Counted from the stretch's first letter, positions 12,534-24,100 are shown. The stretch is 64,000 bases of DNA from Lamellibrachia columna (GCA_963662155.1 OY759264.1:17869142-17933141); one strand, 5' to 3'. The notes: generated by a model not told the origin, from the letters alone. Program-made: numbers and translations.

Positions 12534-13754
12534 GTAAGTTTGTGTTTCATTGAATTGACACGACTCTTTGTCATATAATTTTGTAGAAATGTCTTCGAAC
12601 GCCCTAAGTCGCGTACCAAGGTTTGCAAGGGAAATGTGTACTTAACTCCCATTTTAACTATAATTCGATCGATCGTGAAATTGTCAAATATAAACCTAGC
12701 ATAACATGTTATTCACCAAAAGAAATGCAAACATGTTATACAAAAGAAAAGCGCGAACATTCCTGGACTATACAAAATAATAAAAAAAACAATTGTCATA
12801 GCAACGCAACTTTCACTGATTAACCATGTGGTGATGTTGTCATCTTCTCAATACTGAGAAAATTGAATTGCCTCTGGGTTGCTCTGAAGACATTTTGTTT
12901 GCGTAGCTCCCCTACTAAAATCAATAACTATGACCCAACGAAGAGTTCTCCTAGAACCCGCGCTACTGTCTATACATTGTAACAACTTGATTGCTTGAGA
13001 ATATTGAATTGTGAGTTGGCAAAATATGACTAAATCTATACTATATGGTCTAATAGAAGTTGACAACACATCAACAGTAAACGAGTTAGAGACGAAGGCG
13101 TCCGGTTAGCCAAAGTACACGTTTGTGTGGTAAAACACTGATATTGATCGTGAACAGTAAAGTAGAGAGGACAATAGATTAAGCAAACTTACAAACACAA
13201 ACATGCATGTGCCGTCTGTGTAGGATATAAACAACAGTCGCCCAATCACATATATTTTACCTTCATTCAACGAAACTATCAAGTGAGCACGTGAATAACA
13301 GAGAATACAGGATGTCATCCCGGAATGAAGATGAGACGATCGAAATAAATTGGTCATTGGAGAGTTGGCCAGGTTTTTCAACCAATCAGCCACCTTTGGT
13401 CACATATGTGTTATTATGTTAATGAACAAATCGGTATATGGTCAGATGATGGCATAACATTAGATAAATGGTGTGACCGCCTTCATGTTTTTGTTGGTAA
13501 ACATATTGAATACATCCGGGAGAGTCTAGTTAGTCTGTGAAACTTGTCACTTTGATATGCGATGGTTAGTCGCAGTTGACCAAGAAAAGTAGATACCCGG
13601 TAAGTGGATATCATGGCATAATGTATTTGACGTCTGTGAATTCCTTAGTAGATTGCGAATGCTATTTTTTTGATGGTGGAGGTCCGTTAATGACACTACA
13701 AACTACTGACTACACGACAGCACTAGATGCGTCACACATACCTGAGTACATACT

Positions 13755-14170
13755 CTTATATTTGGTGTTCTATCTATGCCACAACCAACATACTTGGCTA
13801 GTCTCCTGCATCTTTCAAAAAATACTACCCAGCTCAAACCATTTATTTTACAGCAACTTATTGTTCCTAAAACTAAGCTTATCTTGGGGAAACATGCTTT
13901 CTTTCTAGCTGCGCCTAAGGTTTGGAGTATACTTCCCGTCACTTTGAAATCTTCGGAAATTAAAGCTACCTTCCGTAAAATTCAATAAATATTTATCCCA
14001 ACTTTCATTTCCATCTTAAATGTTCGGTTGGTCCTTTGCTCTGATAGAGACTTTTGCGCGTCACTGTTCATGGCGTAGCTTAATGGTTCTGGTTTGTTGT
14101 GTCTTTGTGATAACGATCCTGATGATATAGGCGCTATTGAAATGTTTTATTATTATTATTATTATTCTTA
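13755..14170 (+). pseudogene. LINE 3' end inside unit 5
   Basis: Truncated LINE C-terminus and 3' UTR with the longer TTA tail shared with unit 3. Confidence 0.7.
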
Positions 14171-15114
14171 CTGAGTGAACACTTCCAAGTTGAGTTATTA
14201 TATTCGTGGTACAACAGCCCCATGAATCAATCGGATGGATAAGTATTTTGCTGTCGGAGGTGTTGTATTTTTTACAAGCACTTTTGCGAAATGCACTGTA
14301 ATAGAGTGGTCTGGGCTGAGATGCCCCACTCTCGTTATATTTACAAATAAGCTGATTGTAATGTTCCTACGTTACTGAAAAATAAATACATGGTCAGATG
14401 ATAGCACGAACATTAGTATAATGGTGTGACTGTCTAGATGTGTTGATTAACGAACATGTTGTATAAATACGAGGGAGTAGACATCGTATGACTGTTACTT
14501 TAACATACAATGGTGTGTTAGTCTGTGAAACATGCTACTTCTACTTTGACATACAACGGTTTTCCCCAGTCACCCAAGACTTGCAGTAGAGTTAGTTTTA
14601 TGGGAATAATTATATTGAATAAAATTAGTGATTTATTCAATATTTTTTTATATGGCAAACCTTTTTGATAATGGATGACAAGTATTGTCAGAGTTCCACT
14701 GCTAGAAACAAAACAACTGTCCATATATTCGAATTACTATATTGCTTGAGAATGTTGAATTGTGAGTTGCTAAACATACAGAAAAAATAAACAATTTATC
14801 TACCATGTTAGATTTCTCTTTGGAGATACTTTGCATTGGTCGACCATTAACACGTTCAATTATTATATTCGTGATACAACAGCCCCGAGAATTAATCAGA
14901 GGTAGAAGAATGTTGTTATCGGAAGTGTTTTATTTTGAAATGCACTGGGATGAAATGCACTGGAGCAGAGTGTTTTGGGCTGAGAAGAACCAGTGTGGTT
15001 ATTTTTACTATTAAACTAATTTTAAGGATTTCTTTATAAATTACAGTATATTACAGGTTGAGTGCAAATAAAATATGATTGAAATGGTAACATGTATTTT
15101 CTCTCTGTTTGCAG

Positions 15115-15147
15115 CATCCTTCCCGATCTCCCAAAGTCCTTCCGCGA
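15115..15147 (+). other. Candidate 33-nt mini-exon, unit 5 (type A)
   Basis: Sequence identical to the unit 3 exon. The donor is 'gtaagtgtgtg', with one change beyond the core GTAAGT. Confidence 0.5.
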
Positions 15148-15637
15148 GTAAGTGTGTGTTTCATTGAATTGACACGACTCTTTGTCAGATAATTTTGTAG
15201 AAAAGTCTTCGAACGCCCTAAGTCGTGTACCAAGGTTTGCAAGGGAAATGTATACTTAACTCCCATTTTAATTACAATTCGATCGATCGTGAAATTGTCA
15301 AATATAAACCTAGCATAACATGTTATTCACCAAAAGAAATGCAAACATGTTATACAAAAGAAAAACGCGAACATTCCTGGACTATACAAAATAATAAAAA
15401 AAACAATTGTCATAGCAACGCAACTTTCACTGATTAACCATGTGGTGATGTTGTCATCTTCTCAATACTGAGAAAATTGTATTGCCTCTAGGCTGCTCTG
15501 AAGACATTTTGTTTGCGTAGCTCCCCTACTAAAAGCAATAACTATGACCCAACGAAGAGTTCTCCTAGAAACCACGCTACTGTCTATACATTATAACGAC
15601 TTGATTGCTTGAGAATATTGAATTGTGAGTTGGCAAA

Positions 15638-16165
15638 CGTACAGGAAAAATATAGACAATTCCTCTACAATGCTAGATTTCTCGTGGGTGATATTTTTCT
15701 TTGTTGGAGCATTAACACGCTCAGTTCCTATATTCGTGGTACAACAGCTCTGTGAATTAATCAATTTGGAATGAAATCCGCATCACTTTGAAATCATCTG
15801 AAACAAAAGCCTTCTATCTTCCGAAATAAATCAATCAATATTCATTCCAAATTTCATTTCCACCTTAAATTTTTGGTTGATCCCTTGCTCTGATGGAGAC
15901 TTTTGCGCGTCACTGTTCATGATATTGCTTAATTGTTTTGTTTTGTTGTGCTTTTGAGTTAAGTTTCCTAGTGATATAGGCGCTATTGTAATGTATTATT
16001 ATTATTCGTATTGAGTGAACACTTCCAAGTTGAGTTATGATATTCGTGGTACAACAACCCAATGAATCAATCGGATGGATAAGTATTTTGCTGTCGGAGG
16101 TGTTGTACTTTTTAGAAACACTTCTGCGAAATGCACTGTAATAGAGTGGTCTGGGCTGAGATGCC
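15638..16165 (+). repeat. Array edge: LINE 3' fragment plus 130-bp motif
   Basis: After the last unit comes about 130 bp of diverged unit sequence, then a LINE 3' fragment (about 15,765-16,012; WNE-like residues, 'acttttgcgcgtcactgttc', TTATT tail), then one diverged copy of the 130-bp 'caatcggatggataa' motif (16,020-16,165). The order LINE tail then motif matches the units, so this is a decayed partial unit. Confidence 0.6.
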
Positions 16166-16289
16166 CCACTCTCATTATATTTACAAATAAGCTGATTGTA
16201 ACGTTCCTACGTTACTGAAGAAATAAATGCATGGTCAGATGATAGCACGAACATCAGTTCAATTGTGTGACTGTCTAGATGTGTTGAGG

Positions 16290-16855
16290 CAATACAATTT
16301 TCGCAATATAATAAACTCCATCGAGTACAAAATTGTCTGGCACGTGTGGTTCTCAGGGCGCCTCGGTTTTCACCGTCACTACCACTACTTAAACAGTTAC
16401 AATGGCTTCCAATTTCTTATCGAATTAATTTTAAACTATCCACTCTTGCATATTATGCTTTATTTACACAACAACCATCCTACTTGGCTAGTCTCCTGCA
16501 TCTTTCAAATATCCCTAGGCAGCTAAGATCATCAATTTCACAACAACTTATTGTACCTAAAACAAAACTTAACTTGTGCAAACGTGCTTTCTCTGTCGCT
16601 GCGCCTAGGGTCTGGAATGAACTCCCTATCACTTTGAAAACATCTGAAACTATTGCTATTTTCCGAAAAAAATTCAAGACATATCTATTCCAAATTGCAC
16701 TCCCACCATAAATGTTCGGTTGTCCCTCGTTCTGATACTGACTTTTGCACGTCCCTGTTTACGATTACGCTTACTGATTCTGTTTTGTTGCGCCTCTGAG
16801 CTCAGGTTCCTGAGGATATAGGCGCCATAGAAGTCAGTTATTATTATTATTAATA
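16290..16855 (+). pseudogene. CR1/L2-like LINE C-terminal fragment with 3' UTR
   Basis: The frame from about 16,346 to 16,711 encodes the last 120 residues of a LINE ORF2: 'LQWLPISYRINFK', 'PSYLASLLHL', 'RQLRSSISQQLIVPKTK', 'RAFSVAAPRVWNELPITLK', 'FRKKFKTYLF'. This is the conserved tail seen in CR1/L2/Rex1-type elements. It is followed by a UTR ending 'gatataggcgccatagaag' and TTATTATT repeats. The RT and endonuclease are absent (5' truncation). This longer copy identifies the shorter fragments in the array. Confidence 0.85.
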
Positions 16856-17040
16856 TTGAGAAGATTACAACATCATCCCCTGGGTAATCAGTGAAAGTTG
16901 CGTTGCCATGATAATTGTTTTTTGGATTATTTGGATAGTCTAGGAATGTTTGCCCTTCTCTTTTTGTATAACATGTTTGCATTTCTCTTGGTGTATAACT
17001 TGTTATGCTAGGTTTATATTGCATCTCTCGGATGGTGAAA
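16851..17040 (-). repeat. Inverted copy of an array-unit segment
   Basis: Read on the - strand, this matches the unit segment at 4,880-5,045: 'cctagcataaca', 'tgttatacaaaa', 'cattcctggactat', 'catggcaacgcaactttcac', 'cttctcaatatt'. It abuts the LINE tail directly, so the array family was inverted or reinserted here. Confidence 0.7.
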
Positions 17041-19560
17041 TATTTTGATGTCGGAAGTGTGGTGGGGATCGCCAGCACATTACGCACACCGATGTGACAT
17101 CCATTTGACAATGAGCCATAACCTCAGAAGGAACAGCTAAAGTATGAACCAACCGAGAGAGGTAACACGTTAAAGTTGTGCTCTACAACATCTCCTGAGA
17201 CAATCGAACTAAAATTTTAGAAATTATGTGTTACTACGTTATTGAGCAAATCGGTGATGACGACATACACATTATGATGTGACCCTCTACATTTGCTGGT
17301 TGGTGAGCAAATATAATACATCCTGGGGCATCTATTTATTCTGCGAAACTTGTTATTTGATATCCGATTGTTAGTTGCTGTTGACAAAGAAAAGTAGGTA
17401 ATGTTATGGGATGTTATGGCATGATGTTTTTGAATTATGTGAATTCCTTAGTAATTATGTGTGTTATTTTTGGGATGCTGACATCTTTTTTCAGAATGCG
17501 TATGCTAGAAACCGCATTACTTTCGATATACCCGAATTATTTGAAAGCTTGAAAATTATTAGTTGTGATTATTCCGTAGAGTAAAGTAGCCCAATTTTAC
17601 AAGCATGGCAGTTTTTGTCGAGGGATTTGGACAACATCATATTTAGATGGATTTATTTTGCTCACCAACTTTTGATGGTCAAGTTTCAGTGATGACAACT
17701 AAGTCACGTTTGTTCTCTATGTTCTGATCAATTAAGCGATCGGTCTTATTTCCCACTGGCCAAGAATTAATACGCTCATTTGTTGTATTCGTGGTACTAC
17801 AGCTCCACGAATCAATCGGAAGGATAAATATTTTGTTTTCGGAAGTGTTTTATTTTGGGGATTCACTAGGAATAAATGCATTGGAGCAGAGTGTTATGGG
17901 ATGCGACAATCATATTTATAACCATGGCATTGCTGAATCTCGGAGAACTAATCAGCATCTTTAACATACTGAACAATGTGTCATCGCGGAAATCCAAAGA
18001 TAATTTCGACCACCCTTTGAGTATCAACCATGGCCATCATATGGAACAGCTCGACTAGGAACCAACCGGGAGTGGCAACATATTAGAATTGTGCTTTGCA
18101 ACATCCCCTGAACTCACAACGAACTGCACTACAGGCCCACGTAACAGCAACCACAACCATATAATTGTCATTCGCAGCATCACCAGGACCAAGCAGAACA
18201 GTCAGAAATTCGAGTGATCAATCTTTTCAACAAGGTTGATTGGGAAGGAATTTTAAAAAGGCAATCGTGGGTAGTACCTTCACAAAAATTCCAATTAGAC
18301 ATATATGAGGTAGGTACCAGTTAACGTGGATGAACAAGGACGAAGTCGGCTCACCAGGAAGAAAACAGCGGGATTACAACAGTGTAAAGAAGTTGAACAA
18401 GGGAAGGTACTGGGAGCAGAATGCTGCAGAAGAAGACATATTGCAATTCGAGAGTAGCTTTCTGGGTCTACGTTAGCAACATCATAGGAAATCTTGAAGA
18501 AGATAGGCAATTCAAATGATTATGACAATACATAAATGGACATGTTACGGAGTTAATACTCTAGTTGCAAATGACAAGGTGGCAACTGACCCATACAACA
18601 GCCGAATATTTTGAACGAACAATTCAAAAATTCAAGAAATTAGTACTTTTCCTGGTCATTGGAGTATTGGCCAAGGTAACGAACAAGTCAGGCACGTTTG
18701 GTGGCATATGTGTTTCTACGTTATTGAACAAATCGGTGCATATTCTGATGACGACATACACATTTGGTCAGTGATGTGACCTTCTACATTTTTTGGTTTG
18801 TGAGCATGTAGAATACATCCTGGTGCGTCTAGTTACTCTGCGAAACTTGTTATTTGATATCCGATTGTTAGTTGCAGTTGACCAAGAAAAGTTGATAAGT
18901 GGATGTTATGGCATAATGTCTTTGAATTATGTGAATTCCTTATTAGATTATGTGTGTTATTTTTTGGATGCTGACAACTTTTGTCAGAATCCGTTTGCTA
19001 GAAACCGCATTACTTTCGATATACCCGAATTATTCGAAACCTTGAAAATTATTTGTTGTGATTATTCCGTAGAGTAAAGTAGCCCAATTTTACAAGTATG
19101 GCAGTTTTTTCGAGGAAATTGGACAAAATCATATCACCTGTTAATAGCCAATTTTTAGATATGACAACTATGTCACGTTTACTCTATATGTTGTGATCAA
19201 TTAAGCGATCGGTCTTATTTCCCACTAGCCGAGAATTAATACGCTCAATTGTAGTATTCGTGGTACTAAAAATTGCCGGTTTTTTCGAGGGAGGTGGATA
19301 AAATCATATTTAGATATATTTTGCTCACCATCTTTTCATACGTGTTACGTGGTCATAACCAAGTTTCAGTGACTTGACAAATTTACTCTCGATGCTGTGA
19401 TATTGAAGAAAATGGGCAATCAAAATGGTTATGGTAAAGCTGAAAGGGACTGCGACAGGACAGTTGCAATGTGAGTACCGTAGGAATCGAGGAGATAATT
19501 ACAACATGCCCACTAAGCAGCCCTCTCCCTACCCGAAGATGCACTGAACTGTCGTCTCTA
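17041..19560 (+). repeat. Diverged copies of unit sequence; no gene
   Basis: Two related blocks, about 17,230-17,600 and 18,640-19,100, resemble the unit segment near 2,930-3,260 (shared landmarks: 'attgagcaaatcggt', 'gaatacatcctgg', 'cgattgttagttgc', 'gaccaagaaaag'). Another motif copy is at 17,790-17,905. The blocks at 17,640-17,780 and 19,100-19,260 are also direct duplicates ('tatttcccact' then 'gagaattaatacgctca'). Between them, 18,060-18,560 shows no recognisable feature and no open gene. Confidence 0.55.
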
Positions 19561-20740
19561 GTGCTGGAGTGATTAAGCTACTGGACAATATCACACCTTC
19601 AGTATTTATGCAGAACTGCACCCATGAACTGTCAACGATGCTGGCATTCATAATTCAACAGTCAATCTCCACCAAGGCTGTACCGAAGGATTGGCGGGAT
19701 GCTCGGGTGACACCCATTTTCAAGAAGAAGCGCTCACCACTAACCAGTGAACTACCGCCCCTTATCACTCTCCTCAATGTGTTGCAAAGTATCTGAGCAA
19801 ATCGTAGTGTCACAGAGAATGGACGACCTGGACAAGTACTACTTCCTGGATGATTCCCAGCATGGCCTTTGACGCAGACGTTCCTATTATACCCAGGTGT
19901 TGACCACTCACAAACCGACGTGGCCATCTTGGATTTCCCGAGGCATTTGGCCGTGTGCCACATCATCGCTTCGTCCAAAATGTACACCATTGGGTGGATC
20001 GAGGCCTTTTTAACACGCAGGCGGCAGTGAGTTGTGGTTAACGGATTTGCCTCAAGCTCCGGTTATCTCAAGTGTGCCACACGGAAAAATAGTTGGACCC
20101 CTTGTTCTTCCAACTTTTGATAAACGACATTTGACATGACATCACCTCGAACATCAGACTATGATGTTTTCCTGCATTACTGCGAAATCAAGACCTAAGC
20201 GATAAGTAGGGCTACTTCAAGACGCCCTAAACAGTTAACACCAGTGGAGCAATACCTGGTTGGTGGAATTCAACGTAGCCATGTGTAACTTGCATCACCA
20301 ACAACAAGAAGAAGATAACCCATATTTATACCGTGGGAGTACATACACCACATACATCAGCTCGAACCTGATGTGGGCATATCAAATCAACAAGTTGACC
20401 AGTGCTGCAAATAGTACCATGCCAACCGTACGAATTCAATCACACTGGACCCAAAGGAGGACGCCTACAAGTTCGCCGTCCTGCTTAGGACGACTGTGGT
20501 GTGGAGCTCATTACCAGACAAAGTTGTCCTCACTGAGTCGGTGGGTGTGTTCCGCCGCCGACTCCAGGAGACAGTGATGACTAAAATAAAAACAAAAGCA
20601 CATAAAACACATAGGGTACATGACCAGTCAAGTGGGCATCTCGGCGTAATATCCATGCAGGACTTTGACGAGTATACATCCATACCCAAATATGTCATTC
20701 ACTATCCATATGATGTTGGATCTGCTTGGCGACATTAATG
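19560..20740 (+). pseudogene. LINE reverse transcriptase relic (CR1/Jockey-like)
   Basis: Residues run in the expected LINE order but across several frames: 'IKLLDNITPSVF' and 'PKDWRDARVTPIFKK' (19,575-19,735), an 'EQIVVSQRMDDLD' piece (about 19,795), 'DSQHGL' (19,855), 'DVAILDFPRHL' in the palm (19,920), 'WIEAFLT' (20,000), 'VVNGF', 'LGPLVLP', and a C-terminal 'RTTVVWSSLPDKVV' with 'FRRRLQETV' (20,490-20,580). Stops and frameshifts exclude activity. The 3' piece 'ctttgacgagtatacatc' is shared with the relics at 830 and 2,370. Confidence 0.7.
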
Positions 20741-21250
20741 TTGGATAACATAAACTGGGTCGACCTGCTCTGTACACACAAATGAATAAAACAATTGTTC
20801 CTCTGACAACTATTGCTCACTAAACAGAAGGGTGACATTTTGGGAGTCAAAAAGTCAACTTTTTATTGTTGACACTATGGCTGATGATCTACTGAACATA
20901 GCTGGCTATGTAAATATCCAGTATGTTAAACACACGTATCCCGGTAGGTTTAAGGATTTTAAGTCAAAATCCTATCTTAACAAAATAGTGGGGGCCAATG
21001 TATTCCCGTAAACATGAAATGTTAATTGGTGACAATTAGTCAGGCTATCCTTGTCTCCTTGAAATATCATATTTTGCATTACACCTTGAAGCCCCATATT
21101 GTAGAAGATCATTGGATTACTGTTCCGTATTTTGAAACTGAGAAACACAACATGTCAACTGCTCCCAAAAAGTTGTAGGGAAATACAAAAGTATATACAT
21201 CCATTAAAAAAATTTGCTTTTCATGACTGTGTGAATAATGTGTGTTCTAG
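20741..21250. other. No feature recognised
   Basis: AT-rich intron-like sequence leading into the kinase exon. No coding or repeat signal seen. Confidence 0.4.
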
Positions 21251-21393
21251 GTGCCGTGGATTGAGCACAGCAAAAGATGGAGTAACAAACTTTCTAATCT
21301 GCAGCAACTGAAGAAGAAAACACCAGATCAATTGGTTGATGGGCTTGGACAAGTTGCATTGTGCATCGATGAAAAATTCAGGATTGGCGATGG
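21251..21393 (+). CDS. Protein kinase exon: pre-kinase segment and first half of glycine loop
   Basis: A 143-nt exon with acceptor 'tgtgttctag' and donor 'gtaact'. It reads VPWIEHSKRWSNKL, then KKKTPDQLVDGLGQ, and ends IDEKFRIGDG, the start of a kinase P-loop. It ends two bases into a Gly codon, and the exon at 23,154 supplies the third base and continues SYGTAVYVG, giving a complete G-x-G-x-x-G loop. Matching phase across 1.76 kb is strong evidence that both belong to one gene. No stop or frameshift is visible. The family may be the IRE1/RNase L-like kinases (see the C-lobe exons on the - strand), but the N-lobe alone does not prove this. Confidence 0.75.
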
Positions 21394-21969
21394 GTAACTA
21401 TTCTGTCTACAAAGCATTTACTGCATTGCTTACTTTTGGATGTAGCCTTTGGGAATGCATGCAAATGAAGAGAGCAGTGCATTGTTTTGTTTGATATTTC
21501 CATGTCTGGATAGTGGGATTTAGGGCAAATAAACACTTTGTAAGATTACCACATACAAAACATATTTTCGTGCCACTTGAAGGTTACCGTGCACACGAAC
21601 ATTTATGACTTACGGTATTCCGTCAGCAATGAATTATTAGAAGGCCACACTTATTTAATCACCCTCTATGCACCCCAGAGAGCAATAAAAGACATGATTG
21701 CAATCATTGTGGGGGTGGTTGATGGCGGACATCTTGAATTTAAAATTTTCAAAATGTAAGACGTTTACACTCATTGGCAACAATAACTCAGGCTGTGAGC
21801 GTCGTATGGAGCTGATTTTGGTAGGAAAACCTACATTGTGAAATGCAAGGAGCTTAAACAAGAACTTATTTAGTGAATGGGAATAATACACCAATTGTTT
21901 TCAGCCATTTTGAACATGCATACTAGATATATTATGCTTCATGCAAAATTACGGACAGTTTGACTTGTA

Positions 21970-22100
21970 AAAAGGTAAAGGTAGTTCTTATATAGCGCGG
22001 TATTTAGTCTTTGAGACTGCTCAAAGCGCTTTACACTTCACCCCCTGGCAGACCTGTTCATTCCAACGCCATTTCTACTTCTCTGGGAAGCATTCAGTCT
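21970..22100 (-). mobile_element. SINE 3' half (minus strand)
   Basis: On the - strand this reads 'gaatgcttcccagagaag', 'gaacaggtctgccaggggg', 'gtaaagcgctttgagcagt', 'ctatataagaacta', which is the tail of the SINE at 54,676-55,010. The tRNA-like head is missing, so the copy is truncated. Confidence 0.75.
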
Positions 22101-22499
22101 TAAGGCTATGTAGGGCCTTCTTATCACACAGTTGACAAGTCAGACATTATTCATCAATAAAATTAATGAAGGTGAGCCAACAAATTAACATAGAACAACA
22201 TGCTAACAGTAGCGCAGCCCCTCTACGGTGAATTACTTTTACCCAATATGTACACGTCAACCTAACACACCTCTGCTGACGACATAGCATATGTGCCATA
22301 TTTCATCTTTATATTTTACCAAGATTGTTTCTTTTACCTACATGCACAAAATTACCAACGGGGTAATCGGTGGAAAGAAAATATTAATGTGCACGAATTG
22401 CCAAAAAAGTAGTTCAAGGAATATTTATTTAACATTTATTTCTTCAGTAAGAATTGTTGTCGTAAAGGTGCATCCTCAGTTCGATTGTTTTGCTAGTCT

Positions 22500-22745
22500 C
22501 ATTTCAAAGTAATTTTGCGAAAAACCAAACCTACCTGGTATTCATCATCAGACAAACAATTAAATTACTTGATGCATTAAGTGAAGTGAAAATCGAAATG
22601 CTGAAAAATCATGCTTTTCACCCTTGAGAAATTTCGTAACTTGGTCATGTGATCGGCGTGAGGATTGAAGTCACGCCCATGATCAGCATTGATTAGCATA
22701 GTGTTTACCATTTTGGATATCCACTATTTTGATCAGATCTAATGA
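22500..22745 (+). repeat. Dispersed repeat, inverted partner of 42,300-42,720
   Basis: The segment 'gtgaaaatcgaaatgctgaaaa' through 'gtcacgcccatgatcagcattgatt' to 'ccactattttga' reappears reverse-complemented at 42,310-42,475. Homology extends in weaker form through 'cctacctggtatt' near 22,535, matching 42,660-42,720. The right copy has about 100 bp extra in the middle. It is probably a non-autonomous element family; no terminal repeats identified. Confidence 0.7.
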
Positions 22746-22839
22746 AAGAATAGGCATTTTGTTATTAAACAGACTGCGCACGTTAAACAGACTGCGCACA
22801 TAAATTAATCGGATTCGCGATGGGTTTAACCATTTTAAG

Positions 22840-23115
22840 AAGCAGCTTTAACTCAAGAAAAACTTCTTCCATTAAGAATATTTATTTCAAAAGTTTATCT
22901 TGAGTAAGAAAATGTTTTCTTAATTCAATAAAAAAATTCTAGCATGAAGAATATTTATATCAAATCTTTCTTCAGTAAGAAATATCTTCTTAATTGAAGA
23001 ATATTGTCTTATTCAATCACATATCTGGAACTTGCTAAGAAAAAACTTTTACATGTTTTTTTATTTCAAGAAAATGTCTTTGTTTCAAGAAATATTGACT
23101 TGCATAAGAAAATAA
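22840..23115. repeat. AT-rich degenerate repeat (AAGAATATTTATTTC-type)
   Basis: Imperfect repeats of 'aagaatatttatttcaa' and 'cttcttaattgaagaa' with both orientations, ending 'gcataagaaaataatatttggcagtg' just before the kinase exon acceptor. A low-complexity intronic repeat. Confidence 0.5.
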
Positions 23116-23153
23116 TATTTGGCAGTGTGACATATGGCTTGCTTGTGTTTTAG

Positions 23154-23313
23154 GTCATATGGCACAGCTGTATATGTTGGCTTGGTTAAGGATGGACGAG
23201 AAGTCGCAGTTAAAGAACTGCAAAAGAAAGGCAGTCAGTGGAAAGAATCCATGGAAGAAGAAGTGAACGTTCTTGCAAAGTTAAAGCCACATGAAAATAT
23301 TGTTTCATACAAG
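23154..23313 (+). CDS. Protein kinase exon: glycine loop to alpha-C helix
   Basis: A 160-nt exon with acceptor 'cttgtgttttag' and donor 'gtaaag'. It completes the Gly codon from the exon at 21,251 and reads SYGTAVYVGLVKDG, then REVAVKELQKKG (the VAVK lysine that positions ATP), then EEEVNVLAKLKPHENIVSYK (the alpha-C Glu that pairs with that Lys). It ends in phase 0. The next exon expected in such a kinase begins the hinge in phase 0; no such exon is visible on the + strand, but exactly that type is present on the - strand at 60,493. The ATG at 23,134 lies in the intron and is not a start. Confidence 0.8.
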
Positions 23314-23327
23314 GTAAAGTCAGTATC

Positions 23328-23329
<2 letters not shown>

Positions 23330-23411
<82 letters not shown>
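23330..23411. repeat. (TA)n microsatellite
   Basis: About 80 bp of uninterrupted TA repeats right after the kinase exon donor. Confidence 0.95.
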
Positions 23412-23416
<5 letters not shown>

Positions 23417-24036
23417 GGTCTTGATTTGAGGCGTTTTTACAGTACCGACATCAAATCATTTGAACAGCAAATAATTTGGAGATTTTCTGTGATCTGTCTT
23501 TTATTAAAGCCCCAGTGATATATATAGGTTCATTTTAACATTATGTGATGCTACGTACACTATGCTTAAGCATAGTATATAATTATGTCATAAACGCATG
23601 ATATGTTTTTATTTAATTATTCTTGATTGTCAATGACAAAGTATGTGTTGGTTTGTTATTATTCCATTATTACTTTTCATATTTAGCATAAAATCATGAC
23701 AACTATGTAAAATTTGAAGAAATTTTTTTTTTAAGATCACATGCAAAGGTTGGCTACATTTATTTGTTTTCACTCGTTCTGGATTGAACTGAATCCCCTT
23801 GTTCATGATCAGTCATAACATTTGATTAAGTTACACTGACTTAGCCATAAACGGGGGATATACCTACATTCCCGATGACACTTTCTGAAACCAGTTTATG
23901 GAATTTTGCCGGTAGATGTTGGCAAAAATATAATTTTGGCCAAACGAACCAACCGCACTTAACTTTTACCCAGGCATAAGGATAAGGATAATTTTAGTTG
24001 TCCCAACAGCAGAAAAACATAGATAAATTACACACA
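23412..24036. other. No feature recognised
   Basis: AT-rich non-coding sequence; no gene or structured repeat seen. Confidence 0.4.
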
Positions 24037-24041
24037 CGTAT

Positions 24042-24100
<59 letters not shown>

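Larger units (their letters stand above)
10417..13020 (+). repeat. Array unit 4 (type B exon)
   Basis: Fourth unit, nearly identical to unit 2 over its whole length; only isolated substitutions such as 'aaatattttgc' for 'aagtattttgc' near 11,636 are visible. Confidence 0.85.
2605..15637 (+). repeat. Five-copy tandem array, 2.6 kb unit, 5.2 kb higher-order period
   Basis: Landmarks recur at a constant spacing of 2,603-2,605 bp: the block at 2,690 reappears at 5,293, 7,897, 10,502 and 13,106, and the mini-exon at 4,688 reappears at 7,292, 9,897, 12,501 and 15,115. Alternate units are nearly identical to each other and less similar to their neighbours, so the structure is A-B-A-B-A with a dimer of about 5,209 bp. 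Each unit contains in order a unique-looking 5' block, a LINE C-terminal/3'-UTR fragment ending in TTATT repeats, two copies of a 130-bp motif, a 33-bp candidate mini-exon, and an AT-rich tail. No long ORF exists. The array could be a recent tandem amplification, or partly an assembly artefact from collapsed or duplicated haplotypes. Confidence 0.9.
13021..15637 (+). repeat. Array unit 5 (type A exon), last complete unit
   Basis: Fifth unit. It resembles unit 3 but has a 12-bp change near 14,376-14,390 ('ctgaaaaataaatacatgg'), a variant also seen in the diverged copy near 16,216, so the array edge has exchanged sequence with, or derives from, the flanking family. Homology to other units stops near 15,637. 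Confidence 0.8.
21394..23153. other. Kinase intron with SINE and dispersed repeats
   Basis: The interval between the two kinase exons holds a SINE tail (21,970-22,100), an inverted-repeat family member (22,500-22,745) and an AT-rich degenerate repeat (22,840-23,115). Small ORFs here show no family resemblance. Confidence 0.5.

Noticed and set aside
23134..23153. ATG at 23,134 as the start of the kinase
   Set aside because: It lies upstream of a clear acceptor (ttttag at 23,153), and the glycine loop begins in the exon at 21,251.
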